Source: Conoideocrella luteorostrata (Eukaryota; Ascomycota; Sordariomycetes; Hypocreales; Clavicipitaceae). From it: a stretch of 64,000 bases of DNA. Where the stretch lies: the NCBI GenBank assembly GCA_032433595.1, contig JASWJB010000137.1:40501-104500 (forward strand), written 5' to 3'. Positions within the stretch are counted from its first letter, which is position 1, and every line of letters begins with the position of its first letter. The position numbers and the translations under genes are program-made. Of the stretch, positions 21,815 to 33,484 are shown in pieces. The notes below the pieces were generated by a model. It did not search any database and was not told the origin of the DNA. It worked only from the letters and a program-made list of their open reading frames with translations.

Positions 21815-24192
21815 ATGCCTCGCCCTCGAGTTCATCCTAGCCTAAGGCGTCGCGCTGCAGAAGCTTGCAACTTCTGTCGCGAGGCGAAGAAAAAATGCAG
21901 CGGAACGGCGCCATGCTCCCATTGTCTTCGTCGGGGCATTGGATCTCAGTGCATCATCACGCCGCGGCCCCAGAGATCTAGCACCAGAATGGCTGAAGAT
22001 GCTCCGATAGATGGGCCAATGAGCACATCCTCAACGACGTCTTCTAGTGGTCCGAGGTCAGATGGTGCGCTCGGGTTGTCGAAGAATGAGACGAGGGGGG
22101 CTCAGGCTGCTTCATTGCCGACGTTCAATCACCCCCATGCGAGAGCGAAAAGACATGCTGAGGACGCACCTACCCTTGGACCTTTGTCACCATCAGACTC
22201 TCGCCTCAGTCTGGGGGAACCAGATAGTCCGGAACAAAATCGTGGGCATCGTCCCTCAGATGCTTCTTCGGTGTCTGGAAACCCTCATTCTAGAATGCTC
22301 TTGAATCTACGAGGAGAGCGAGGTTAGTGCCCGACCGTGAACTACTGCCGCTCCCTCTCTACGCACACCTTTATTAACCTTGCGCATAAGTGTACATTGG
22401 AGGAGCTGCATCCTTATCTTTCTTGCAGCTTGTTCGGTCCATTGTGGCCGACCAGATTGGCCCATCTCAATTTTCTCATAATGACAAGAGCGAAACTATG
22501 CTGGAGAAGGAATCCCCTCATTCAGCCAGAAGCATGCCCGTGTCTAGCTTTGTAGAGCTGGATGTCGAGACGAAATTGCTTTACTCCCAATGCTACCATG
22601 CAGTTGTAAGTGATAGATCTTCCCTAACTGAAAGAAAGAGTTTTAGTACTCTGTGATTGTTAACCAAATCTAGACTGAAGGTTTTATCGACATATTCGGT
22701 CCGGTAGAGATTGAGGAATTTTTCATGCTCCCAGATGAGACGACGCCTAGTCCTCAGAAAAGCGCGGCTTTCGGCATGGTCCTAGCAGTTGGTGCTCAAT
22801 GCAAGTCAGCCGCTACTGCCCAAGATATCGGACAGAGTTACTTCAGAAGAGCGCAAGCTGATGCCTTTATCGGCATGCTGGAAGATCCCGATATCGATGT
22901 CGTGAGGTCATTTCTGCTCATGGCATTCTATTTGTTGGGGGAGTGCCGCCGAAATGCTGCCTTCATGTATTTGGGTATTGCCACTCGAGCTGCAGTGGCT
23001 CTTGGTCTGCATAGTCGCGAGTCTTATCAAAATTTGAATGACCCAAACGATAATTTGAGGTGAGACTTTCCCCCGGCTGTTCATAACATAGGATATGGCA
23101 ATGAGACGATGCTGATGCCAGCGTAGGTTACGGGTGTGGATTAGTCTGCGCATCCTCGACATGCTCGTGAACTCGATTTTGGGCCGCCCTGCAGCAACGG
23201 CAGGGTTAAACTCGGACGTGAACACCATTATTGAAGATTTATCTCGGACTGAAAAGACGGATGAACTGTCGCGCTTGATTGCTTCGCATCAAATAGTGTC
23301 GATTATTAATGGTATAGTGGACACGTTATACGACCGGAAAGAAATATCCACGCCCGTCGTTGAGGGTCTCTTGAATGAGATTGAGACATGGTCACGAAAC
23401 CTACCCAGTTGTGTCCAGGCACCGGGAAAGGGGTCACAAATATCTGGTGCGAAATACACCAAAGGCGCCATTGGTAGCGTCCATGTCTCGTGCTTGTACT
23501 ACTTTGCAGTCACTCTTGTCACGCGACCCATTCTCATATCTACACTCACGGCACCAAAAACAAGCGGAGGGATTGCGCAGACCCAATTGGCTTCGGCCTG
23601 CCTGGACGCCGCCGTCTACTTGGTTCAGACATGCGTTGATGCGAGAAAGGTGAACATTTTGTATGGAAACATGTGTATAATGAAGTGAGTATTTAGTATC
23701 GGCCGCGTCAACAGATGATATGCTAATGGAGGATGTAGAGCGTTGGTGTTTGCCGCAGGCTTGGTGTTGGGGTTTGAAATCTTTGCCAAGCGATCGATCG
23801 AGTACGATATTGAAGCAGCGTTCACCGGCGCAAGAGATGTTCTCAACTTTTTGGCCACACAGAGCCCACAAGCAGGGCATTACTACGAGATACTGACCCT
23901 TCTATCAAATGCCATATCCAAACAGCGGCAGAGTGTTGCCGCAACTGGTAGAAGTAGATACGTCTCCAAGATTTTCACACTTCACGAAGCGAATGAAATT
24001 CCTTCCGAAGACCCCAGTTACGATCAAGGTGGACTCACTCCCTTACTGACCAACTTTACACCAACTTTGGCAGAGGATGGTGGCAGCTGGCTGGATGGAA
24101 ATAGGGCGCCAGCTGATGCAGGGCAAGAAGTGTTTCTGGGATGGGACAGCTTGGATATATCTCAGTGGGACAACTTTCCGTTTGTACCTTGA
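21815..24192 (+). CDS. Zn2Cys6 transcription factor
   Basis: Five exons: 21815-22322, 22391-22605, 22674-23059, 23127-23684 and 23739-24192, giving 706 residues. The zinc cluster uses Cys18, 21, 28, 34, 37 and 46 (C-x2-C-x6-C-x5-C-x2-C-x8-C) with basic residues RRR before it and KKK inside it. I chose the exon 2 start at 22391 because it restores the block RVYIGGAASLSFLQ, which is conserved in this class; a stronger-looking CAG acceptor at 22428 would break the frame. The middle (about residues 230-450) matches the Fungal_trans domain, including RLRVWISLRILD across the fourth exon junction. It is a nuclear activator or repressor. It precedes the second FAD hydroxylase in the same direction by 0.8 kb and is a good candidate pathway regulator. 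Confidence 0.88.
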
Positions 24193-25024
24193 TGTGATAC
24201 TATTGTGAATTATTATTTATGATTGTTAGCTGTGTTAGCAAGGCGTTGGGTAGGCATTCGGGAAGAGTGGCAATTATGTATCCACCAATGTGCGATATTT
24301 TGAACGCGTCATAAGCGATAACGCCATCCATATAACGTGAATATTGACTACTGGCCGTTTCTCCTCGAGAGTCACTGTTTAAAGATTCAAGGACAGGGCA
24401 GATGTGCCATGAAAGTTGCATCCGTATCTACTCAGTTCACGGCGTGTCCTTGTTAAACAACTGGTCGTTCACCCCTGAAATCCCATTATTTACTTAGAGG
24501 GTTATATTGATGATGTTAACTCGACTATTCTATGTTGGCGCGATGAATAGCATGTTGCCATTATCCGTTCCCGCCTCAACACCCCCGATGCGGATGACGG
24601 AGGTCACAGTCCGAGAAATGCCAAACTGCGATTAACGGCGTTTCCCGTTCGGATAAATGCGGTCCATCCTGGTCTCTATGTCGAGAACCCTCCATCAACC
24701 CGCAGATTCGGGTGGTGGGCGGGTGGTGCAGTAGCCGACGGCGGATAACGCACCACACCTGGTGACAACCAGCATGCCTTCAATATGCGACACAGAGAGT
24801 GATATCAGTATCGGACGGGAGGCAAGCATGGAGAATTTGATACGCTCGTTGCCGGTGGCTATATAGTATGGTTCATGTGACGGAGATAACCGAGCCGTGC
24901 ACCTTTGAACAAGAAGAACACCAGATCAACCACAAAGCCAACTTTTTCTTACTTGCGCCAAGCCAAATATCACCATAGAGCTTTAATCACAGAAATACGG
25001 ATACAATTTAAACACCGATTCACA
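24193..25024. promoter_or_regulatory. Upstream region of the second FAD hydroxylase
   Basis: About 830 bases without a gene. CGGAT-type words recur (gcggatgacgg, ttcggataaatgcgg, ggcggataacg, atcggacggg) between 24588 and 24820, and a TATA-like gctatatagtatgg lies near 24860, about 165 bases before the start. CGG-containing repeats are the usual targets of Zn2Cys6 proteins, so this may be where one of the two local regulators binds; that is inference. Confidence 0.45.
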
Positions 25025-26598
25025 ATGGGCTCCAACTCAGTCCCAGGCTGGCGAGGCCTGAATGTCGGCGTCATTGGCGGTGGCATCGGCGGCATGTCCG
25101 TTGCCATTGCACTGCGTCGAGCTGGCCACCAAGTTACCATCTACGAAAAGTCGGATTTTGCAGGAGAGGTCGGTGCGTCGGTATCTTGCGCCGCCAACGG
25201 CACGAGGTGGTTGCACGAGTGGCAAGTCGATGTCGCGAAAGGCGATCCAGTCATCCTGAAGCAGCTAATTAACAGAGATTGGAAGACTGGCGAGCCTGTC
25301 AGTGTGTACGACTTGGCGGATTATGAGGAGAAGTGGGGATATGTGTACAACATGTTTCATCGGCAGTATATGCATGCCATGTTGAAGGATAGTGCCTTGG
25401 AGGACCAGGGCAAGGGACGACCCGCGAAGCTGCTTGTCAATCACAAGGTTGGTTTGGTTTGGCCCTCTTATACTCTCCCTCAGTTCAATGTTTTTGTCCC
25501 CAACGGCTCATTGACTAACGGTTTTGTCGTGCCATAGTGCAAGGAAATTGACATTCATTCTGGGAAAGTTACCTTCGATAACGGCGTCACCGTTCAGCAC
25601 GACCTCGTTGTCGGCGCAGATGGCATCGGCTCAGCCGTCCGCGGCGCCATTGGCATTCACCCCCAAAAGCGTCCCTCAGAGCAGAGCTGTCTCCATGCTA
25701 ACGTCACCACCGAAGAGGCAGTCAGGCTAGGCCTCGTCGACTACTCCCAGAACAGCGCCCTCGAGTACTGGGGCGGCCAGGAAGGCAAATGGGACAAGAT
25801 CGTGCTGTCGCCCTGCAACGACGGCAAGCTCCTCTCGTACTACTGCTTCTTTCCCCGCGAGCAAGGCGACTTTGCCAACCAGACATGGGGTGGAGCCGAT
25901 CTTCCAACCGAGGATTTGCTGCGTCCGTACCCTGAGCTGGACAGGCAGGTATTCAAGCATCTGACGATTGGAAAGGAAATCCGCCCCTGGCGATTATGGA
26001 TCCACGATCCGTATCCGTACATTGCAAAGGGCAACGTGTGCTTGCTAGGCGACGCGGGCCACCCCATGATGCCGCATCAGAGCCAAGGCGCGTGCATGGC
26101 CATCGAGGATGCTGCGGCTTTGGGTATCATATTTGATGAGGATCACTTCAAGGGAGATATTGGAGAGGCGTTGGCGGTTTATAACCAGATTCGACTGCCA
26201 AGGGCGACGCGGGTTCAAGCCGCGGCATCGAAGGCAGCCTACAACATAAACGAGAGAATCGGTGAGTCTTTGTTTTCTTCCCTCAGTTGATGAAAAAAAA
26301 AAAACAAGTTGGCTAATTAAGTCGCGGATCAGGCTTCTCGGTAAACAAGTCGATAAGCACGTACAAGGTGGAGGACCCCAAAAAGATCTTGACAATTGAG
26401 GAGATGAATTCGTAAGTTTCCATTGGAATTTTTCTTTGACCAGATGGGACATTTTTCTAATTCTTTTGTAGATACGACATGTACAAAGATATTGATGAGC
26501 AGTTAGCAAAGCGTCGAGGTACTGCTTACACGGAAAAGTACCTGAATGGCTTACCGATAGGTCTGGAACTGCCAAATGGTGTGGTTGTAGGAGCATAG
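25025..26598 (+). CDS. FAD-dependent aromatic hydroxylase, salicylate hydroxylase-like (copy 2)
   Basis: Four exons: 25025-25447, 25538-26261, 26333-26411 and 26472-26598, giving 450 residues with continuous frame. Motifs are VGVIGGGIGGMSVA (GxGxxG), VVGADGIGSAVR (DG motif) and GDAGHPMMPHQSQGA (flavin binding). It is clearly paralogous to the intronless gene at 3196-4458, with shared blocks GEVGAS, RWL and HDPYP. Group A flavin monooxygenases of this type add oxygen to aromatic acids such as salicylate, giving catechol by oxidative decarboxylation, or to hydroxybenzoates. The ring-cleavage dioxygenase follows at 28.9 kb, which suits a hydroxylate-then-cleave order. Which acid is used cannot be told from sequence. 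Confidence 0.9.
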
Positions 26599-27305
26599 TT
26601 TTGTTTTATTGTTAATTTAAACTGCGTAAACACTTCTGTGTAAATTTGTATTATTGGTAATTAGTTGAGTAGCCCGAATAGCGATTTCTTCGTTCGACAG
26701 GTCACTAGCTGGATGCTGTGATGTGTCGGTATTGCGTAGTCTCCGAGAGTGTTTCAAAATTACACATCGATTGACCCAACCAAATCACTTAAGGCTCATA
26801 GCGAATGCATCCTGCGATGTACGTCGACTATCGAAGAACACTCGACGCGATGCCTTCCAACGGGAAACGGTGACGCCGCGGACATATTTAATTGGCGACA
26901 AAACAATCACGAGAAAAAGAATATTACGTGAACTCAAAGACTTGGATGGACGGTATAAGTTAGTGGATAACATAGGAAACCCTGATGAAACAAGACGAGG
27001 AGTTCACGTTTAGGAGCACTGACGACAGCAGCAAACCAAAAAAAAAACATCATCAACCAGCCCAATCTACAGGAACTAGCACAACAAGGTTTGAATATAA
27101 TCGACGAGGCTGTCACTCATCGATTATAACAAGTTGCGAATGCCTCAACACCCCTGCCAGCTGTGCACACTGCTGCCACCTGCACATATTTTTTGTCCCC
27201 TGTACACCTTGACTACTTTTCATTCCTCCTCTACTTTCTCTCCGCACGTACCATTATTCATTCTTCCACCAACGCTACTTCAAGTTGACCGCCAACGAAA
27301 AGGTG
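26599..27305. other. Intergenic region, no supported gene
   Basis: About 700 bases. A lysine/arginine-rich open frame lies at about 26723-27013 but has no ATG start, no family motif and no clear splice partner. A pyrimidine-rich stretch (27205-27290) looks like a transcript leader for the gene at 27437. Confidence 0.35.
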
Positions 27306-27440
27306 ATGGTGAATCCTCCATCAACTGTTATTAATGACTCTCGCCCTACAACCACTTTGTACCATTACGGTCATGAGGAAAGCATTCGAATGACTGACCG
27401 GGAGGACGACGTTCATAAGAAAGAACACATTAACAAATGA
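27306..27440 (+). other. Upstream ORF overlapping the next start codon
   Basis: A 44-codon ATG-initiated frame ends in TGA at 27438-27440 and overlaps the start of the following ORF through the sequence ATGA (27437-27440). Such an overlap can couple termination to reinitiation. It may also mean that the two frames are one gene broken by a frameshift. Confidence 0.4.
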
Positions 27441-28393
27441 TGGCAGTCGTCAAAGAAGATAGAAAAAAGCATGAGCAGGACCATGATCAAAAGTCGTCAA
27501 CACTACGGTATCTCGCTCAAGAATTTCCGACAGCTAAGTTAGAAGACAAACCAAACACCATGAAACAACAGAGAGGGCTTACAGGCCATCAATCTCAGAA
27601 GTATCAGATAGTAAAATTTGTTGTCGTCTCATGTTGGGGATCAATTCCAACGAATGTGCGAAAGCATTTGACGACTGAATTCATCCAGTCATTCCTCAGA
27701 TTCGACGGATCAAGAAATATCCCGTCAAATAACCGGATTATGAAAGGGATGACACTCAGTGACATCCCAAAGTCATCAGCTTTGGCCGTCCTGGCGATTG
27801 CCAGCTGGGGACGACAATCATTGAAAAGATCGAGCATATTTCAGTTAATTGTTCACAAATCGCGATGGCTGCAAGAGCTACCAACCCCTGCCAATCCGCC
27901 AGTCAAGTCAGGAAGACAGCATTCTATCCCCAAGGACAAAGTCGACTCTCAATGTGTCCGCAAAAATGCGGTCGAGGCACAATTACGTGGACAAGGTGTG
28001 AACACAGCTACCTCGCCACATCAATCGAGTGATCCTCGACTACTTCTCAATGCTTTTGCTCCGCTGGACCAGGTAGATAGCGAGTGTCTCGATGTATTCA
28101 TTCCAGCAGCCCAGACATTGAGATCTAAACCTGAGCTTGAACCTCTCTCGGATAGTGACGATGACCCTACTAGTTTGAAGGTTGAAGACGACAAGATGAG
28201 TATGCAGGATATCGAGCAGAAGGTTGCCGAACAAGATCACCATACAATCGATGATGCTCAACGCAAAATTGACGAACTAAGAGACCGCATGTCAACTTTC
28301 CAGAAGATGTTGGAAGAAATTAGAGACGCATTTTACGACACGAACGCAATGCTGCAACTTATTAAAGCTGAAGAGAATAGCCATGGGAAATGA
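27437..28393 (+). CDS. Hypothetical protein with C-terminal coiled coil
   Basis: Open frame of 318 residues that I do not recognise. The N-terminal 50 residues are highly charged. A middle section (about residues 58-150) is mixed hydrophobic and basic. Residues 225-250 hold an acidic Ser/Asp stretch, and the last 65 residues show heptad-like spacing (DIEQKVAEQ, KIDELRDRM, MLEEIRDAF) that predicts a coiled coil. No signal peptide or TM segment is visible. It lies between the second FAD hydroxylase and the dioxygenase, but nothing in it suggests an enzyme. It could be a lineage-specific gene or a decayed one, and the true start and introns are uncertain. Confidence 0.45.
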   Translation: MMAVVKEDRKKHEQDHDQKSSTLRYLAQEFPTAKLEDKPNTMKQQRGLTGHQSQKYQIVKFVVVSCWGSIPTNVRKHLTTEFIQSFLRFDGSRNIPSNNRIMKGMTLSDIPKSSALAVLAIASWGRQSLKRSSIFQLIVHKSRWLQELPTPANPPVKSGRQHSIPKDKVDSQCVRKNAVEAQLRGQGVNTATSPHQSSDPRLLLNAFAPLDQVDSECLDVFIPAAQTLRSKPELEPLSDSDDDPTSLKVEDDKMSMQDIEQKVAEQDHHTIDDAQRKIDELRDRMSTFQKMLEEIRDAFYDTNAMLQLIKAEENSHGK

Positions 28394-28900
28394 TGATTGG
28401 GATTGATACATGATTGCCAGACGTTTTGCAGCAACCGCGGAACGTGGTGCGAGGATTTTTTTTTTACTTGGCACGGCATATCAATGTGTCAACTGGCAAA
28501 GGAGGCACGACGATTTAAATGATGGGAAATTGCCCCGGAGTAAGATTAGTTTTGGTTGCCAATTTTTTTTTCTTTGTTAATCATCAAAACGCCGTTTTAA
28601 GTTGGCAGCAAGGCTGCACCAGACGCCGCATAATTTGCTCCATAGTATACCAGCTACTAATAAACCACATCTTTTATGCACAGTAATTGACAATTCTTCA
28701 ACACCTGGTCTCTGAACACAGACCGTTGTAGATACCTGTAGAGCCACAAGATGCTATCCCATCGTAGGGCGATGGGATTTTCGTCAAATCACATGCGGAG
28801 CATCAAAAAGACAGAATATCGAAATATCTTCGAGAAAATCGCTATACAGTTACAATCTTAACATGCTTCATCATCCAAAAGTTTTCACCGCACGCCGCCC
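28394..28900. other. Intergenic region between convergent genes
   Basis: About 500 bases, AT-rich with T runs at 28457-28465 and 28563-28571. No gene is seen. Confidence 0.4.
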
Positions 28901-30022
28901 TCAAGCCGCCTTTGCCAGGGTAACATTGTACACCAGCTCAAGAGCAGCCTCGGGATCGCCCTTTCGAGGCACGAACTCCACACTCAATTCATCCTTGACG
29001 GCAAACACGGAGTCGTTTTTGAGATACTTGCAATCCTTGTCGAAGATTTGGGTTGTGAGGGGTTTGTGGCCCTTGGATTGGACCTGATGAAGGGTTAGCT
29101 GACATCTGTGGATTTTTGAGGAAACTGCATATTACAGAGCAAAGTGGTAGAGAGAGCAAAGTCCTTACCATGAGGTGAATGTGCGCGGGCCGGAAGACGT
29201 GACGGTCCATCATTTCAAGTAACTTGCCGGCAGGGCCATCCGTAGGAACGGGGTATGGAGTCGGCTTCAGGCAGTAGAAGGAGTAGTTGCCCTCGGCGTC
29301 AGTGTGGAAGACGCCTCGGAGGTTGTGCTCCCTTTGATTTGCGTCTTGTTGCTCATAGAGGCCTGGAAACGCGGAAACTTAGCGAATTGCGCATGAAAAG
29401 TGGGATATAGGGCAGCGGAACAGTGCTCCAGGCCAATGGGTACCTACCGTTGGTGGAGGCTTGCCATACATCGACCGTAGCGTCTTGCAAGGGCCTTCCA
29501 GTGTCTACATCAGTAACCTTGCCGTGCATGTAAACAACTTGCCCATCTGAAGGCGTGTCAAAGGTAATGGTGGTTCCGTTGTCGCGGTGAGGCGTATCTT
29601 GTCTCCAGAAGGGTCCTAAGATGGCTGATGCGGTGAGCCCGTTTGTGCTTTTGGTGGCGGCAGTGAAGGTAATATCATCCACCAGGCTGTGATGCGACTC
29701 CGTTCAGTTTTTGTAGCTTTAAGAAGTAAAGTAGGGGCGAAATGGGAGGAAAATCTTACGACTCCAATCCAAGGACATCACAGAACAACTGTCCCTCATT
29801 TCGCTTGTCGTCGCTCATCTGCCCTGCCTGGTTGATCAACTGCACGCCAGCCATCCACTCATCAGTCGTGAGTTGGACCTCTCTGGCAAAGTCGTGGACG
29901 TGCTTGATAAGAGAAGTCATTACCTCCCGCAGGCGCGGGGAGGTTTTTGGTCCCATGGAGTCAATAACATTCTGGGTAAACTCTTGTCCGAGAACGTCGC
30001 CGTTTTGGTTATTGGAGCCCAT
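28901..30022 (-). CDS. Intradiol ring-cleavage dioxygenase (catechol/hydroxyquinol 1,2-dioxygenase type)
   Basis: Four exons on the minus strand: 30022-29760, 29686-29448, 29362-29169 and 29083-28901, giving 292 residues. The non-haem Fe(III) ligands are visible as Tyr170 (LYEQQ), Tyr204 (PTPYPVPTDGP), His228 and His230 (RPAHIH), with the spacing of catechol 1,2-dioxygenases. The N-terminal helical linker domain (about residues 20-105) and the signature ILGPFWR are present. The enzyme opens an ortho-diol ring between the two hydroxylated carbons, giving muconate- or maleylacetate-type products, in the cytosol. Its neighbours (aromatic hydroxylase, CoA-transferase, lactonase-like hydrolase, decarboxylase) support a role as the ring-opening step of a local catabolic pathway. 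Catechol versus hydroxyquinol preference is open. Confidence 0.92.
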
Positions 30023-31059
30023 TGTGGTAAGTAAAGTAGTCAGTTGAACGAAGGTGGGGGGGGACGGTTGGAAGATTGCTGAGGCTTGAGATTTTTTGTT
30101 AAGGACCAATACGAAGCGAGGTAATTATAATGACACTACGAAAAAAAAGTTGGAGAGAGCAAGTGTGTGCTTGATATAGCATACGCATCTGTTGAGCAGT
30201 GGGGAGAGCTCTTTAAGCGGCAGACGGGGAAGCACTTGTTGGCTCGGATGTAGGATGTGCTTCTAGCTTCTCCATCGGACCATGCCTCCTCCTTTCCATT
30301 GTCATAGGGCCGCTTGTGTTGGTCATATATCATCCAAGCAACACATAAGCAATGGTATGTGTGAGCGAGCATTACTAACCTGACCCTAGTTCATTGCAAA
30401 CACCACTCGTTCCTTTGGCTTCTTGCCCTCTGTGGGGTGACGACGGGTGATCGGTGCATTAGATGTGCTGCAAGCATTGGTGGAGGATGAATAACCCCGC
30501 AAAGCCGTGAATGTGGCGTCATGGTTGCCTGCTTCCGACGGTTTCGGATGCGACGCCAGGCCCCTCTAGTGCGCTAGCCGCTATTGTCCGATTGCTGTGC
30601 CGAAGAGCTTGTGGCATTGGGACGGGCTATTGGTTGGCGTGACCAGGCATTGAAACGGTGCTGTGGAATTATGGCTCCGTATAGCAAGCGCCAACATCTG
30701 CTGTGTGTTGTGCGTCTGATGGAGAGTGGTATGATCCGCATGACGATTGCTGCGCCATCCAAAACGTCAGCTATGTCAATCGCTGGCTTCATGCTTACTC
30801 TCATGCGAGAGGCAATGTCGCTCGGGGGTTCATACTGTGTGAAAGATCACAGAGTCTACATGAGTGATGGAGTGTCCGCCCTGTAGATACCTGTACGAAA
30901 CACATATGTATTGTTTCATCTGCGTCTGTAATTGATTGTGCTGTATGTATTCTCTCAGTGCCTTATATCACCCCTATACTTGTACGAAATGGACTCATGT
31001 CGGATTATCTGCCACTTTAAGCGCCACTTATCGGATTGTTTTCTTTCCCCAACACAAGG
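30023..31059. other. Intergenic region upstream of the dioxygenase
   Basis: About 1 kb between two minus-strand genes. It must hold the dioxygenase promoter and the 3' region of the CoA-transferase gene. Frames on the plus strand near 30.6-30.9 kb have no domain signal. Confidence 0.4.
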
Positions 31060-32912
31060 TTATGTCAACCTTTGATCTTTCTCGCTCCCAGCATTCCATG
31101 TGGCCTCATCGCTGCCGTTCGGCCTGCTCGCTCGCCTAAAAGAGATATCTACGTTTTCCATCTCCACAACCGGCAACACAGCAGACACGTTCGCCTTGTA
31201 CTTCTCTGCGTACCAGTGATCCAAGTATTTAGGATGGTCAACAAACTCAGGATACAGCTCCCGCATCCGTTTCAGGACAGTGCCCGAAATTTGGTCCACG
31301 CTATGTGCGTGTCGCAGAGCCAGGAACTCAGGTCCGGCTTGCCGACGCAGGTCTTCTTGCACGGACTTGGGTAGAAGGCCGACCTTGAAGAGAAGGAGAT
31401 CATAGTGAAGTAGAGAGGACATGCCGTGCCAGGATCCGCCTCTTGTAGTTCTGTTGTAGAGACCAGCCAAGGCGGCGATGGCCCCTATGCAGCCGGTGCC
31501 ATAGTCGGAGATGGGGAACGGAGGCACAACGGGTTCATCCAGGCCCATGAAACGCCCCTGCTCCCAAGCTATGCCGGTGACCTGGACGTAATTAGTATTG
31601 TGGTATGGTGAAATAAAAGGTCAACATACACAGTCGGCGATTTGCTGCCAGCCGGGGCGGCCTGCCCATTCTCCATCATATCCGAAGCAATTCTCATTGA
31701 CGTAGACAATGCCTTTGCCCCTCTTAGCCGCGAGATCGGCCATGGCCTTTGGTCCGTAGCCCAGCTTCTCTAAAGCTCCGGGTCTGTAGCCGTCCACCAC
31801 TACGTCCACATCCTCCAGCAGCGTCTCAAACAGTTTACGCCCCTCAGGGGTTTTGAGGTCAACATCGGCAGTGCGCTTTCCCATGTTGCCATCGACCTGG
31901 AAAAACGGGACGTCACTGAGATTTGGACTGGTTATTTTCAGAATCTCTGCGCCATACTCGCCCAGGATCCTGGTGATTGTGGGACCTGCAATGATTCGGC
32001 ACATGTCGAGCACCTTGATGCCGGAGAGGATTCGTTTGCTACCATCATTGGGCAGCGGGCATTTCGGGGTAGTAGACTCCAGGCTCTTGACAATCCAGGG
32101 TGGCAATGAGCGATTCGTTTTCCCCTAGAATTTCGTGAGTAGCTGTTCAGTTGTTCCAAAGGACACAACTTACGTGAGGCGTGCGCAGAAAGTCCCCGTG
32201 CTTGAAGGCCTTAACACCAGCTTGCCTATGCTTCGCATTCAAAGCCTCGAGCTGCTCAACGGTGAATTTCTTCACAGCCGTCTCGATTTCCTCCACAATA
32301 TCCTCGTGAGAAGCCAAATCCGGTCGATGAGACTCAAGACCCACCATGTTCAGCGTGGTGGACGCCTCCAGAGATCCATGAATGTGGTAATACTCTCCAG
32401 CATCGGCGGTCTCATACAAGTTAGCCGACATGCGCCGGTACGGATTTGACTGTGCCTGAAGCAAATCGGTATCTTTATAACATGTTCTTAGTTTGAAAAC
32501 CCCGAGGAATGGTGTATTGTCAAATGCCGAAATATTTACCTTTCAAGAGCGTCCTGACATTTTTATCTAATTTTCCCAAGCCGCCCACTCTTGCTAAATA
32601 AGCCTGGAACAGAAAAGCCGTAGTTTTCTCTTGATTTACTGTGATTTTGCGGTTCCGTTGCTCGTCGCCGAATTTCTCATCTGCAAGTGACGATGCGATA
32701 CAACCTTCGATGGCTTTCAATGCGGCCGACAGCTCTGTTTCTTTGAAGGGAATGGGAAAGTACGGCTGATCTCTTGTGCCGGTGAACTGCACATTGCTGC
32801 GTTTGCTCTTTGCCGGAGACGGGAGTGACGATTCATCGAGCAAAGGAATTATAAAATCGAGAATGGCCGAGCTCTCTGCAATGGAGCTGTATGGTGCAAT
32901 TTCCGAACCCAT
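31060..32912 (-). CDS. Class III CoA-transferase (CaiB/BaiF family)
   Basis: Four exons on the minus strand: 32912-32540, 32472-32174, 32124-31630 and 31581-31060, giving 562 residues with continuous frame. The family core begins with ILSGIKVLDMCRIIAGPTI and contains VDLKTPEGRKLFETLL, DVVVDGYRPGALEKLGYG and later ISDYGTGCIGAIAALAGL. These are the usual blocks of formyl-CoA transferase and 2-methylacyl-CoA racemase relatives. The N-terminal part (about 210 residues) is the second, less conserved domain found in long fungal members. Such enzymes move CoA between carboxylic acids in the cytosol or peroxisome. Here it could activate a ring-cleavage product or the aromatic acid. It is divergent from the alpha/beta hydrolase at 33485. 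Confidence 0.9.
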
Positions 32913-33484
32913 CGTTTGTGAACATCGTAAATGGCTATCCTATTTTACTTCGGGCTTGGTTCTCCTTTGTTTCTTCTTAAATGCTGCGCTGGCCTGGCCG
33001 ATGTTATAGTGCTTGAGACCGTCAACAGCGTGCACGTAAATTTATTAAATATGGATATTACTACGGCATTTCTAATCGCGCAATCTGAGCCCATCTTATT
33101 CCAGGGCAGTTCGGCGTATCAACAGGGTCGCAGCCGGAACTCGCGCCATGGAAGCAAGCCCGTTGTATTCCGCCCACGCGCCAGCCAAACAAGTTCCGAT
33201 GGAGCGTCAGTTTTGTTCCGGCGACTCCACCGCAGTCGGGTAGCAGTATCCTCACACCGTGTGCTCCGTAGTTACTTTGTTGAATTCGACCAACTAAGCC
33301 GAGCTATAACTACGGAGTAACTGGTTAGTAGTGTAACTAGTCCGAACGCTGGAGTGACGTCTGTTCGACGTGCACGACCTGGCAGCTGCTGCAGCTGTGG
33401 CTGAAGCTTCGATATGAGGTTGAGCCAACTGTGTATTGTGAACAGCAAGACACACTAGACTTCCGCAAAAAACTGCACGCCGAC
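32913..33484. promoter_or_regulatory. Divergent promoter region
   Basis: The 570 bases between the CoA-transferase (minus) and the hydrolase (plus) must serve both. Seen here are CGG/CCG-containing words (ttccggcgactccaccgcag near 33220) and a CTACGGAGTA copy of the dispersed motif near 33310. No coding frame is supported. Confidence 0.5.

Noticed and set aside
22429..22605. Exon start after the strong CAG acceptor at 22426-22428 in the second Zn2Cys6 gene
   Set aside because: It breaks the frame with exon 1, whereas the acceptor at 22390 keeps frame and restores the conserved RVYIGGAASLSFLQ block.
26723..27013. 97-codon Lys/Arg-rich frame before the hypothetical gene
   Set aside because: It starts at GTG, has no motif and no clear junction to 27437. 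I could not show it to be an exon.
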